A DNA stretch of 64,000 bases from Phycisphaerae bacterium (GTDB taxonomy: Bacteria > Planctomycetota > Phycisphaerae > UBA1845 > Fen-1342), in assembly GCA_022072445.1 (NCBI GenBank), contig JAJVHV010000006.1:1-64000 (forward strand), written 5' to 3'. Positions 1 to 8,104 of the stretch are shown here, one piece after another; positions within the stretch are counted from its first letter, which is position 1; every line of letters starts with the position of its first letter. A program made the position numbers and the translations under genes. The notes under the pieces were generated by a model. That model made no database searches and had not been told where the DNA came from. It saw only the letters and a program-made list of their open reading frames with translations.

Positions 1-1036
1 AGTTGTAGCGTTCGACGATGTTGCCGTTGACGCCGGCGCCGTAGTCGGTGAGTGCTGTGATCATCCCGTGGCGGTTCTGGTGGACGAAATAGCGATGGTC
101 AGCCGGGGATTCGCTGCTTTCGCCGGCGGTGCCGTCCGGGTCGCAATCGCTGCCAATCGTTGGGTCGCCGTTCTTGTCAGCGAAGATCACTTCCTTGCCC
201 GAGTGCCCGCTCCACACGTATTGCCATGTCGCCTGGTTCGAACCATTCCGCATCTCAACCGGCCTACGCCGACTGTCCCAATAGAAGTTCACGGTCGTAT
301 TCCCGCCGTCGTTGGGGTAGACCTCGACGCCGCTGTTCGCGACGACCTTGCTGACGCGGCGGTTGGCGCCGTCGTAGGCGTACGTCGCGAACGTGGTCTG
401 CGTCGTGCCGCCGGTGTAGCGGCTCTTGACGCCGACCAGGCGATTCCAGGCGTCGTAGACGAACTTGAAGACGCCGTCGTCGGTCAGACTGCCGTTATCG
501 TCATACGACAAGGTGGTTGCGTTCGACGCGAAGTCGTCGTTGATCACCAGAGAGTCGGCGGTGTCGTCCAGGTCGAGGTCGGCGTTCAAGTCAAGTCCGA
601 TCTTCACGTCGTCGAAGTCCTGAACCGCCGTGCTGGCGATGTGGCCGTGGAACAGGCCGGTGTAGCCGGCGGACCAGTCGTCGTCGACCGTGGTCGTGTC
701 GAGCAAGGCGGTCTCGTCGCTCCAGGTGTGGGTGGGGCGGGCGTCCTCGCCCGCCAGCCGTCGGTGTCGATCCTGCTCGCGGGCTGGAAGCCCACGCCAC
801 CCCAGCCGCTGCAAGGCGGAGTCTCCGAGATCGTCACCCACGACCACCTTACCAGTATACCAATTCCCGTTCGTCAAGGACACCGTGCTGCCGGGCGAGA
901 GCGGGCTCTGCAGGATGCCGTCGTTGACGCGCTTGTACACCCAGGCCTTGCTGTCGGCGGCTTTGACGATGGCCGCCAGCCAGTCGCCCGGATTCACCCA
1001 GCGGACCAAAAAGCCGGGCGACGAACTTCGATTTCG
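1..1036 (-). CDS. Orphan Rhs/YD-repeat cassette, 5'-truncated, runs off the left edge
   Basis: The minus frame is open from an in-frame TGA at 1037-1039 to the window edge and has no ATG near its 5' end; the first possible start is a GTG at 997. It encodes a concanavalin-like segment (PGFLVRWVNPGDW), a repeat-derived insert, a GLFHGHI..DFDDVKIG segment and the YD-repeat/Rhs core (DDNGSLTDDGVFKFVYDAWNRLV). DNA below about 1023 is nearly identical to the next cassette at an offset of 2306 bp; above that point the homology stops abruptly. Rhs proteins are secreted or surface filaments that often carry toxin tips. Here the tip lies outside the window. A promoterless orphan cassette is the likeliest reading; a pseudogene is possible. 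Confidence 0.6.
731..803. repeat. Dispersed repeat element inside Rhs cassette 1
   Basis: A 73-bp element holds two inverted repeats: GGGCGGGCG..CGCCCGCC and GGGCTGGAAGCCC. It sits in the middle of the Rhs reading frame and is translated in frame on the minus strand as part of a GWRGLPAREQDRHR-type segment. An identical copy is in the next cassette at 3037-3109. The paired GGCGGGCGAGGACGCCCGCC and GGGCTTCCAGCCC arms look like extragenic repeats scattered through planctomycete genomes. Confidence 0.7.
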
Positions 1037-1161
1037 TCAGGCACGAACGTACCCGACGCTATCCAACCCAACAGAGTCACGCGTCCAATCAAGTCCCTGA
1101 CTCGTTTGACACAGGTCGCCAATAGATGGCACTCTTCTACGCTTTGCCGCTAGGCCGCAGA

Positions 1162-1494
1162 TTACGGTTCGCTGTTCGACGCCGTCGGAGTTGTCAATCT
1201 CGCGCTTGCCGTCGAAACTTGAGACGCCGGCACCGACCTTGGACGCGCGGCGGCGGGCACAGGTGAGGGCGGCCGCTTGTAGATGCTCCAACACGAAAAG
1301 GTGGCGGGGCTAATCACGAGCGCGGCTGTCCCTGCGATCATCACGCTCAGAAGAGCCACAACCGACCTCCAACGTTCAACGGTACGCGCCGTGCGGACTC
1401 CTAGGTTGACTGCGTCGCTTGCCCAATCGTACCCACATCCACAATATCGATCTCGCTCGTCAACAACGCACCGACACTGGGGGCAGACCTTCAC
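1162..1494 (-). CDS. Small zinc-ribbon membrane protein, partner of Rhs cassette 2
   Basis: This 110-aa protein starts at a GTG only 12 nt after the stop of the Rhs cassette, so the two are probably cotranscribed. Its N-terminus carries a Cys-rich ribbon (CPQCRC at residues 4-9, CGCGYDW at 18-24). One hydrophobic segment follows at about residues 44-62 (VALLSVMIAGTAALVI), then a Pro/Ala/Ser-rich tail. I do not recognise a family beyond the CPxC..CGCGY ribbon common in planctomycete membrane proteins. Its place directly after an Rhs tip is where polymorphic-toxin immunity genes lie, so an immunity or accessory role is inferred, not shown. Confidence 0.55.
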   Translation of the reverse strand: MKVCPQCRCVVDERDRYCGCGYDWASDAVNLGVRTARTVERWRSVVALLSVMIAGTAALVISPATFSCWSIYKRPPSPVPAAARPRSVPASQVSTASARLTTPTASNSEP

Positions 1495-1506
1495 GAGCGC
1501 ATACCC

Positions 1507-3597
1507 TTAACGGATACAGTAGATGTCTGCAGTTTCATCGTCTTCAGTTGAAGGTCCTGGATCAACGTCCCAGCCAGCCGGTGGTAGTTGGCCCTTGGGA
1601 GTGGGACCCGTAAAGTCACAGTCTGAAAGAACGTCATGTACAGCGGAATTGGAATTCGGCCCACCTGGGAAATAATCGGACGCGTAGTGTCTATCAGTGT
1701 TGGCAATAATGCAATTGGCCTTACAGCATGGGATATCGAATCTCGGCGAGCGGTGATCTGTCGGCAACTCTCCAAATTGGCAAGGGCCCAGGTGACCATA
1801 AGGAGGATAGTCATGCATTGGGCCCCACTGCAACAGATGGCCTAGGCCAAACTGATCCTGTACATCATCGCAATCGCAGTCGTAACGGAACACTTTGAGG
1901 CGGATATGTTGATTGAGCTTCCCCGGAGGCAGCCAGTTCGTACCTTTAGCGGTCAGGACTTGAATCTCACAATGTCGGCAAGATGGGTTCTTGCAAAGTG
2001 GATCCCAACTACGTCCAAACGGGTTGTCGCCCGCGAGACCCGTCGGATCAACAACAGTTCCGGCGTGACCAGAGATGTGAGCGTAGCTATTCAGGCCATC
2101 GGGGAAGCCTAACGGGTCTCGCTGAAGGAACCGTATCAACATCGATGATCGCTCGCGATGGCGGTTGTGATAGAGATTGGAGGATGGGTCGTGCGGCAGA
2201 CCATGATTCCGCAACACATTGCCGGATCGCGATGCGGTAGCGGTACCGCCGGACTCCAAGCCCGCCGACACCCCGCTTAGCACCAGCGAGCAGCCGTATG
2301 GGGTGGACACGTAGCGCTCGACGATATTACCGTGGACCCCCACGGCGTAGTCCGTCAGCGCTACGACATTCCAATTCCGATCCTGATGCGCGAAGTAGCG
2401 ATGATCGGCGGGCGATTCGGCGCCCTCGCCAGCGGTGCCGTCTGGGTCGGTATCATTGCCGATGGTCGGGTCGCCGTTGCGTTCCAGCCAGATCAGCTCG
2501 TCGATGTACTGCGTGCCCCATAGGTGCTGCCAGGTGGTCTGGCTGCTGCCGTTGCGCGTCTCGACGATCCGCCACTGGTCGTCGTAGTAGAAGTTGACCG
2601 TCGTGTTCCCGCCGTCGTTCGGATAGACCTCGACGCCGTTGTTCGTGACGACCTTGCTCGTCCGGCGGTTGGCGCCGTCGTAGGCGTAGGTCGCGAACGT
2701 CGTCTGCGTGGTGCCGCCGGTGTAGCGGCTCTTAACGCCGACCAGCCGATTCCAGGCGTCGTAGACGAACTTGAAAACGCCATCGTCGGTGAGGTTGCCG
2801 TTGTCGTCATACGACAAGCTGGTCGCGTTCGACGCGAAGTCGTCGTTGATCACGATGGAATCGCCGGCGTCGTCCAGATCCAAGTCCGCGTTGTTGTCGT
2901 AGCCGATCTTCACGTCGTCGAAATCCTGCGCCGCCGTGTTGGCGATGTGGCCGTGGAACAGGCCGGCGTGGCCGGCGGACCAGTCGTCGTCGACCGTGGT
3001 CGTGTCGAGCAGGGCGGTCTCGTCGCTCCAGGTGTGGGTGGGGCGGGCGTCCTCGCCCGCCAGCCGTCGGTGTCGATCCTGCTCGCGGGCTGGAAGCCCA
3101 CGCCACCCCAGCCGCTGCAAGGCGGAGTCTCCGAGATCGTCACCCACGACCACCTTACCAGTATACCAATTCCCGTTCGTCAAGGACACCGTGCTGCCGG
3201 ACGAGAGCGGGCTCTGCAGGATGCCGTCGTTGACGCGCTTGTAGAGCCAGGCCTTGCCGTCGGCGGCCTTCACCATCACCGCCAGCCAGTCGCCAGGGTT
3301 CACCCAGCGGACCAGAAAGCCGGGCGACGGGCCGGGCGCCCACTTGAAGCGGAACGTGGCCACGTACTTGCCCGCGCGGAAGCCGCGGCGGACGATGCAA
3401 GTGTCGTAATACTCCGTGCTCGTCGCCGAACTGCTGCGGAGCAGGTTGTTGTTGGAGTCGTCGATCTGGACCTCGGCCTTGTCGCTGAACCAGCGGCCGT
3501 CGGCTTCGTACGGGCCGACCAGGTCGCGGACCTTGAAATTGTCGAACGCGTTGGCCGAGGCGTGGCTGCACCACAGACCCACCTGACCGGCCGGCAC
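1507..3597 (-). CDS. Rhs repeat-associated core protein with Cys-rich C-terminal tip (cassette 2)
   Basis: This 696-aa open frame begins at a GTG with no signal peptide and appears to be a 5'-truncated copy. In order it has the end of a LamG-like unit (AFDNFKVRDLVGPYEADGRW), a second concanavalin-like segment (residues 70-130), the in-frame repeat insert, GLFHGHIANTAAQDFDDVKIG, YD-repeats (DDNGNLTDDG, YDAWNRLVGVKSRY), and the core-ending motif RDPLGFPDGLNSYAHISG..VVDPTGL. After DPTGL comes a unique tip of about 170 residues rich in Cys (CKNPSCRHC, CDCDD, CCKANC) with a QHIRLKVF motif. Rhs cores enclose and export variable tips, often toxins. The tip matches no toxin I know. A small zinc-ribbon gene follows 12 nt downstream. 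Confidence 0.75.
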   Translation of the reverse strand: MPAGQVGLWCSHASANAFDNFKVRDLVGPYEADGRWFSDKAEVQIDDSNNNLLRSSSATSTEYYDTCIVRRGFRAGKYVATFRFKWAPGPSPGFLVRWVNPGDWLAVMVKAADGKAWLYKRVNDGILQSPLSSGSTVSLTNGNWYTGKVVVGDDLGDSALQRLGWRGLPAREQDRHRRLAGEDARPTHTWSDETALLDTTTVDDDWSAGHAGLFHGHIANTAAQDFDDVKIGYDNNADLDLDDAGDSIVINDDFASNATSLSYDDNGNLTDDGVFKFVYDAWNRLVGVKSRYTGGTTQTTFATYAYDGANRRTSKVVTNNGVEVYPNDGGNTTVNFYYDDQWRIVETRNGSSQTTWQHLWGTQYIDELIWLERNGDPTIGNDTDPDGTAGEGAESPADHRYFAHQDRNWNVVALTDYAVGVHGNIVERYVSTPYGCSLVLSGVSAGLESGGTATASRSGNVLRNHGLPHDPSSNLYHNRHRERSSMLIRFLQRDPLGFPDGLNSYAHISGHAGTVVDPTGLAGDNPFGRSWDPLCKNPSCRHCEIQVLTAKGTNWLPPGKLNQHIRLKVFRYDCDCDDVQDQFGLGHLLQWGPMHDYPPYGHLGPCQFGELPTDHRSPRFDIPCCKANCIIANTDRHYASDYFPGGPNSNSAVHDVLSDCDFTGPTPKGQLPPAGWDVDPGPSTEDDETADIYCIR
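3037..3109. repeat. Dispersed repeat element inside Rhs cassette 2
   Basis: This is the same 73-bp element as at 731-803, at the same point of the Rhs frame. It reads through in frame and interrupts the junction between the GNWYTGKVVVGDDLG segment and THTWSDETALLD. Its presence in both cassettes means it entered before the cassette duplication. The third cassette starts downstream of this point. Confidence 0.7.
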
Positions 3598-3794
3598 CGT
3601 CGCGGCGCAGCCGTGCGCGGCGCCGCTGCGGGCCTCGGCCGGGTATCATGTCGCTGCGCGCCGGCATCGGCGCACACGGATCCGGCTTGAGCGAAACACG
3701 GCAGCTGAAGCCTGAGACCCTACCAAACACCCTCATTGAGGACGAAACAGGGACGTGCCGACATTTGGGACGCTCGCACCGTGGACCTGCGCGG

Positions 3795-3888
3795 CTGCTG
3801 CGCAGCAGGTTGTTGTTCGAGTCGTCGACGGTGACCTCGCTCTTGTCGCTGAACCAGCGGCCGTCGGCTTCATACGGGCCGACCAGGT
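3795..3888 (-). pseudogene. Rhs N-terminal fragment (duplicated remnant)
   Basis: About 94 bp on the minus strand encode LVGPYEADGRWFSDKSEVTVDD plus NNNLLRSS, which matches cassette 2 residues of the VRDLVGPYEADGRWFSDKAEVQ region (about 3425-3520). No Rhs sequence continues on either side. It is a short leftover of a duplication or recombination that separates the module of cassette 3 from cassette 2. Confidence 0.7.
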
Positions 3889-4427
3889 AGCTCCCGCGAC
3901 CGGGGCGCGAGACGGCATTCTCGCCCCAGTGTCGGTGTGCCACACTCCGGGCAGACACCCGAAATGTTGCCGGTCAGGTTGTACCCGCAGCCACAACGGT
4001 GACCATCCGCGCTTCGGCGCACGGGCCACAGGCTCTGCGCTCTACGACGGAACAACATCGCTCCGACACCAACAGTCGCCGCAATGAATGGATATCCCAG
4101 AGGCACTGCCACGCCTGCCGGATTGCGCGTCCATTGCGCGCGAGGGAGGCGGAACATGGTCAGCGTTACCACTTGCATTCTCGGTGATGCAAAGATGTGT
4201 ATGTGAACACCCGGGCTCCAGAATGCGTGAGGTGGCACGCCAGTGCAAAACGGCTTGCGCCACGACTTCACAGTGAGGCAGCCATCGGACAACTCCCAGC
4301 CGAAGCCAGGCCACAGACACACATCCACGGCTGCGATTGCACTCAAGCCGAGCGACAAGGCGCACAGTGCAAACGACGCGAGCACGGCCAGGAACACAAC
4401 CGCGTCGCTCCTTGAGAAGTATTTCAT
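3870..4427 (-). CDS. Membrane protein with C-terminal zinc ribbon, partner of Rhs cassette 3
   Basis: This 185-aa protein starts 23 nt after the stop of Rhs cassette 3. It has an N-terminal membrane segment (residues 9-31), an extracytoplasmic-looking stretch, a second hydrophobic segment (about 108-130, GYPFIAATVGVGAMLF), and then the ribbon CGCGYNLTGNISGVCPECG. That ribbon is a common planctomycete signature. Its position mirrors the 110-aa zinc-ribbon gene after cassette 2, though the ribbon is at the other end. The last residues (RELPGRPV) are encoded by the start of the Rhs fragment at 3795-3888, so the original 3' end was replaced by recombination. An immunity or accessory role is inferred only from position. 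Confidence 0.6.
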   Translation of the reverse strand: MKYFSRSDAVVFLAVLASFALCALSLGLSAIAAVDVCLWPGFGWELSDGCLTVKSWRKPFCTGVPPHAFWSPGVHIHIFASPRMQVVTLTMFRLPRAQWTRNPAGVAVPLGYPFIAATVGVGAMLFRRRAQSLWPVRRSADGHRCGCGYNLTGNISGVCPECGTPTLGRECRLAPRSRELPGRPV

Positions 4428-4450
4428 CTGTTACAGAATGACCCTTAGCG

Positions 4451-5995
4451 TCACTGGCACTGTGTGATGTGGTCAAAGTAGCTTGCCACAGGATCGCCAT
4501 CGCCGTCTACGACGACATTGTACACGTACATATACACCGCGGCGGTTCTGCAGGCGCAGCCGAACTCACATCCACTGTGCACTATCAGATCAATCGATAA
4601 CCATTGAGTCCCCGTGTTGGACTGTAAGATGTCCCAGGCAGCAACAGAAGGCGCGTCGTCAAAGCCAACCGTATAGCCTTGGCTACAATCGTCGACACAC
4701 GGTCGCCGCCGACGCCACTGCTGGCACATGAGCGCGTCCGGGTACTGCCCGCACCGTTCTTGGCGGTTATGCGACCCATGTTCATAGTCGCCGGTGTACA
4801 GTGCGGTCTCCCACCACTCCATCTGACAGTCCTCTCCTTCACGCTCCTGACAGGTAATAAAGATTCTTGCTCGAATGTGTTGGCCAAAGTAACCGGGCGT
4901 GACGTTAGTACCGGGCAGACCCTTCGTTGGATCAATCCACCCTACCCGCTCCGCACCACGCGGCTTGGCGCAGCAGCAACAACACCCCGACAGTCCGCTG
5001 GGATCACGTAGCGCAGTTGGGCGACTCCGTTGGTACAAATAGAGTGACGGCGAATCATAATATCCAAGCGGGTCGCGAGTTGTGAAAGCCCCGATGGTTG
5101 GTGACATCAGGCGCAGGCGATTGCATACCAGCCCGGACTCAGCGTCCCAGGGTAGTCCCTGATGTGCAACAGTATCACCGGTCTCACCAACGGCGATTGC
5201 ACCGTCGCCGACGAGTGCGTGCAGATCGCCGTAGGGTCGGAAAGTAGTGCGCTCCAGAACACTACCGGGCATAGCTGCACTCCCGTCAGATGCCGCAATC
5301 ACATTCCAATTCCGGTCCTGGTGATAGAGATAGCGATGGTCCGCGCGTGATTCGGACGCTTCACCTGCCGTGCCGTCAGGGTCGCAGTCGTTCCCGATCG
5401 TCGGATCGCCGTTCTTGTCGGTGAAGATCATCTCATCGATATATTGCGTGCCCCAGAAGGACTGCCATGTAGACTGGTTGCTCGCATTCCGGGCTTCACA
5501 GATGTTCCAAGGCGCAAGCACAAACTGGCCGACGTATCGCATCTCACGGAAAAGCCGAGTCGGTGACACGTAATAGAAATGCACCGTCGTATTCCCGCCG
5601 TCGTTCGGATACACCTCGACGCCGTTGTTGGTGACCACCTTGCTCGTCCGGCGATTCGCGCCGTCGTAGGCGTAGGTGGCGAACGTGGTCTGCGTCGTGC
5701 CGCTCGAGTAGCGGCTCTTGACGGCGACCAGGCGGTTCCAGGCGTCGTAGGCGAACTTGAACAGGCCGTCGTCGGTGAGATTCCCGTTGTCGTCGTAGGA
5801 CAAGGTCGTCGAGTTCGAGGCAAAGTCGTCGTTGATCACGATCGAATCGCCGCCGTCGTCGATGTCCAAGTCGGCGTTGTTGTCGTACCCGATCTTCACG
5901 TCGTCGAAATCCTGCGCCGCCGTGCTGGCGATGTGGCCGTGGAACAGGCCGGCGTGGCCCGCGGACCAGGTGGTCCAGCCCTTGACGCGTTTCAT
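4451..5995 (-). CDS. Rhs repeat-associated core protein with Cys-rich C-terminal tip (cassette 3)
   Basis: This 514-aa cassette is the most upstream of the array. It begins at ATG 5995 (MKRVKGWTTWSAGHAGLFHGHI), so it lacks the concanavalin-like part seen in cassette 2 and has no signal peptide. YD-repeats follow (DDNGNLTDDGLFKFAYDAWNRLVAVKSRY), then an unusual insert VSPTRLFREMRYVGQFVLAPW, and a core end TRDPLGYYDSPSLYLYQRSRP..LRDPSGL. After DPSGL the tip of about 180 residues opens with six consecutive Cys residues near CCCCCAK and includes TPGYFGQHIRARIF, CEFGCAC and DHITQCQ. The QHIR..F strand is shared with the tip of cassette 2, so both tips may belong to one Cys-rich fold. No full-length Rhs gene lies upstream in this window. 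Confidence 0.75.
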   Translation of the reverse strand: MKRVKGWTTWSAGHAGLFHGHIASTAAQDFDDVKIGYDNNADLDIDDGGDSIVINDDFASNSTTLSYDDNGNLTDDGLFKFAYDAWNRLVAVKSRYSSGTTQTTFATYAYDGANRRTSKVVTNNGVEVYPNDGGNTTVHFYYVSPTRLFREMRYVGQFVLAPWNICEARNASNQSTWQSFWGTQYIDEMIFTDKNGDPTIGNDCDPDGTAGEASESRADHRYLYHQDRNWNVIAASDGSAAMPGSVLERTTFRPYGDLHALVGDGAIAVGETGDTVAHQGLPWDAESGLVCNRLRLMSPTIGAFTTRDPLGYYDSPSLYLYQRSRPTALRDPSGLSGCCCCCAKPRGAERVGWIDPTKGLPGTNVTPGYFGQHIRARIFITCQEREGEDCQMEWWETALYTGDYEHGSHNRQERCGQYPDALMCQQWRRRRPCVDDCSQGYTVGFDDAPSVAAWDILQSNTGTQWLSIDLIVHSGCEFGCACRTAAVYMYVYNVVVDGDGDPVASYFDHITQCQ

Positions 5996-6016
5996 CGCTC
6001 GTGCCTCAATTCGAGC

Positions 6017-6255
6017 ATGGCGGCGTACACATACATTCTACGCTGCGGCGACGGGCGCTACTACTACGGCAGCACCCGACGCATCGCGTCGCCTTCCACT
6101 CGACCGTCCGCGTCCGCGCGTCCGCGCGTCCGCGCCCGCCCATCTGGGTCACTCGCTGGCAAAACATCGCTCTTCTCGGCTCAAAGGGGAAGGTCGGCCG
6201 CGCGCGTCGCAAATGGCGCCGCCGTCAAGAGAAAGCCGCCGAAGTCACGCGGTGA
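6017..6255 (+). pseudogene. GIY-YIG endonuclease remnant
   Basis: The first 21 residues (MAAYTYILRCGDGRYYYGSTR) match the start of small GIY-YIG proteins of the UPF0213 type, in which Y-x-Y..L and Y-Y-G form the catalytic core strands. After that the frame turns into Ser/Pro/Arg-rich noise. The other plus frame ends with a basic tail (WRRRQEKAAEVTR) at 6255 that could be the frameshifted C-terminus. The conserved Arg helix and the Glu are not visible. It lies between tRNA-Gly and the 5' end of the Rhs array and is probably a decayed fragment. Confidence 0.5.
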
Positions 6256-6273
6256 CGCCGGCGGTCAAGGGAA

Positions 6274-6344
6274 GCGGGTGATGGGACTTGAACCCACGAC
6301 ATTCACGTTGGCAACGTGACGCTCTACCACTGAGCTACACCCGC
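6274..6344 (-). tRNA. tRNA-Gly (anticodon GCC)
   Basis: The 71-nt cloverleaf has a perfect 7-bp acceptor stem (GCGGGTG/CACCCGC), D arm GCTC..GAGC, anticodon arm TCACG-TTGCCAA-CGTGA giving GCC, a 5-nt variable loop and T arm GTGGG-TTCAAGT-CCCAT. CCA is not encoded; TTCC follows the acceptor stem. Confidence 0.97.
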
Positions 6345-6670
6345 GTGCAGCATCGACGGCAGTCGATGGATCGACCATTATAGCCGCACGGTTTGCAATG
6401 CAAGTCGAAAAACCCGTGAGCGATTGCGGTCAGGCGGCGCCGGCAGTCCGCGAGGCTCGGTCGTGCCGCCCGCGATAATTTGCGCTGCGAGCCAGAGGCG
6501 TGACGCGCAGCTCGTGCGCCGAATGACGTGGCGAGCGGCGATCGCTCCGGCGGCGGCGGAGCGGGGCGGCGCGGACAGCGATCTTGCCGGCGACGGCGGT
6601 TCGTGTTCGTGCGGACGACCAGCGAGGGTGGGAGGGCCGGTCGCAGGGCGATGCCGGCCACTCAAGCCGA
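6345..6670. other. Intergenic stretch without a recognisable gene
   Basis: This 326-bp gap lies between the tRNA-Gly and the end of the ThuA-FKBP gene. Apart from the tRNA promoter at 6377-6404 I see no conserved frame, repeat or hairpin with a T-run. The overlapping short frames on both strands are Arg/Ala/Pro-rich and look like composition artefacts. Confidence 0.6.
6377..6404 (-). promoter_or_regulatory. Probable promoter of tRNA-Gly
   Basis: On the minus strand a perfect -10 box TATAAT lies at 6377-6382, with the tRNA 5' end 33 nt downstream. A -35 box is weak: TTGCAT sits at 15-bp spacing. The -10 match and position make it the likely tRNA promoter. Confidence 0.55.
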
Positions 6671-7852
6671 TCACTTCACGTCGACAAGTTCGATCTCGAG
6701 GACGAGCTTGGCGTTCGGCGGAATCGCGGGCGGGGCGCCGCGCGAGCCGTAGCCGAGGTGCGACGGGATGACGAGCTTGCGCTTGCCGCCGACTTTCATG
6801 CCGGTGACGCCTTCGTCCCATCCGCGGATGACTTCGCCGCCGCCCAGCGTGAAGCGGATCGGCTCGCCGCCCAGCGACGAGTCGAACTTGGTGCCGTCGA
6901 TCAGCCAGCCGGTGTAATGGGTGGCGACGGTGCGCATGGGTCGGGCCTCGGCACCGGTACCGACTACGAGGTCCCGGTATTTCAGGCCGCTCTCGGCGGA
7001 TTCGAACTTCTCCTCCGCGGCGCCGAGCTCGCTGGGCTTGCCCTTCGCCTGGCAGAGTGCCCAGCGGATGCCGCCGAGCAGGTGTTTCTGAAAGTGCTCG
7101 TTGGTCCAGACATCTTCGCGGTGGCCGAGCGCGGTGTAGAACACGCGGCCCTTGCCGTAAAGCTTGGTCCAGGCGATGGCGAAGTCGCCATCGGTACGCT
7201 TGATGCCGGGCAACGTCATGTCGGTGGCCTTGGTATCGAGGCTCAGGAGCACGTGGAGTTTGGCGCGGTCGTAGGGCGTCTTGAACTGGTAGATCTCGTC
7301 CTGTATGAACCAGCTCGCTCCGAGATGGCTTGTTGCGGCGTGATCCTCATCCTCGACCTTGATGGTCACCGGGGCGGCATTGGCGTTCCAGGGGTGCCCG
7401 TCGAAGTAGGCGCCGAGCATCTCGCCGTATTCGGGCCACTGGTAGAACGTGTCGGTCGCGCTGTGGACGCCGACGAACCCGATGCCGCTTCGGATTGCAG
7501 CCATCAGCTCGTTGCGCTGCCGCTCGCTGAGCAGGTTCAGGTCCTTAGGCCCGCTGGTGGTGTAGAAGACGATGGCCCCGAACTGCTTGAGATAGTCAGC
7601 GCGGATCTTCGACAGATCGAGCTTGTCGGGTTCCTGCTTGTACTGCTCGTGCAGCACGGCGTTGAACGCGCCGGACTTCTCGCCGAGTTCGCGGATCGTC
7701 TTTTCCGCCAGCTCGAGCGAGCTGTGTTTGAAGCCGCCCGAGAACGTGAACACGGCGACTTTCGGTTTCTCCGTCGGCGAAGCGTCGAGCGCCGACAGTG
7801 ATGGACAGCTAGAGAGTGACATCAGCAGCGCGAGCAGTCCGACGTGATGCAT
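6671..7852 (-). CDS. Secreted ThuA domain-FKBP peptidyl-prolyl isomerase fusion
   Basis: The start at 7852 (MHHVGLLALLMSLSS) is chosen because it gives a signal peptide; the longer frame adds an Arg-rich leader. Residues about 30-275 are a ThuA-like domain (KVAVFTFSGGFKHSS, GFVGVHSATDTFY, HEDVWTNEHF-type end GRVFYTALGHREDVW), a family of glutamine-amidotransferase fold seen in carbohydrate degradation of planctomycetes. Residues 289-393 are a complete FKBP domain (THYTGWLIDGTKFDSS, PIRFTLGGGEVIRGWDEGV, LVIPSHLGYG) with the usual substrate-pocket residues. The joining of the two domains in one exported protein is unusual. The sugar substrate is unknown; the FKBP part would assist folding outside the cytoplasm. 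Confidence 0.85.
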   Translation of the reverse strand: MHHVGLLALLMSLSSCPSLSALDASPTEKPKVAVFTFSGGFKHSSLELAEKTIRELGEKSGAFNAVLHEQYKQEPDKLDLSKIRADYLKQFGAIVFYTTSGPKDLNLLSERQRNELMAAIRSGIGFVGVHSATDTFYQWPEYGEMLGAYFDGHPWNANAAPVTIKVEDEDHAATSHLGASWFIQDEIYQFKTPYDRAKLHVLLSLDTKATDMTLPGIKRTDGDFAIAWTKLYGKGRVFYTALGHREDVWTNEHFQKHLLGGIRWALCQAKGKPSELGAAEEKFESAESGLKYRDLVVGTGAEARPMRTVATHYTGWLIDGTKFDSSLGGEPIRFTLGGGEVIRGWDEGVTGMKVGGKRKLVIPSHLGYGSRGAPPAIPPNAKLVLEIELVDVK

Positions 7853-8104
7853 GATCGAGTCTCCGTGCCGGCGGGTCGCGGCCAGCGGTCGCGAGTGCCC
7901 GCGCAATCTTACGTCAAAACCGCGGCCGGCGAGCGACCGATCGGGCAATATTCCGACTGTTCATGTCGGCCTTGCTCCGCCGATTGACCCGCGTCTGGGG
8001 CACACCTACCCTTCTGCATGGGAACTGGCTCACCCGTCTCCCGCTGAAAACTCAGTTGCTTGCGGCTCGACTGGCGGACTTTTCCGCCGACATCGGAGCG
8101 TTTT

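Noticed and set aside
68-1153. Plus-strand open frames over the Rhs array
   Set aside because: They are antisense to the Rhs core, which is recognisable on the minus strand by its YD-repeats.
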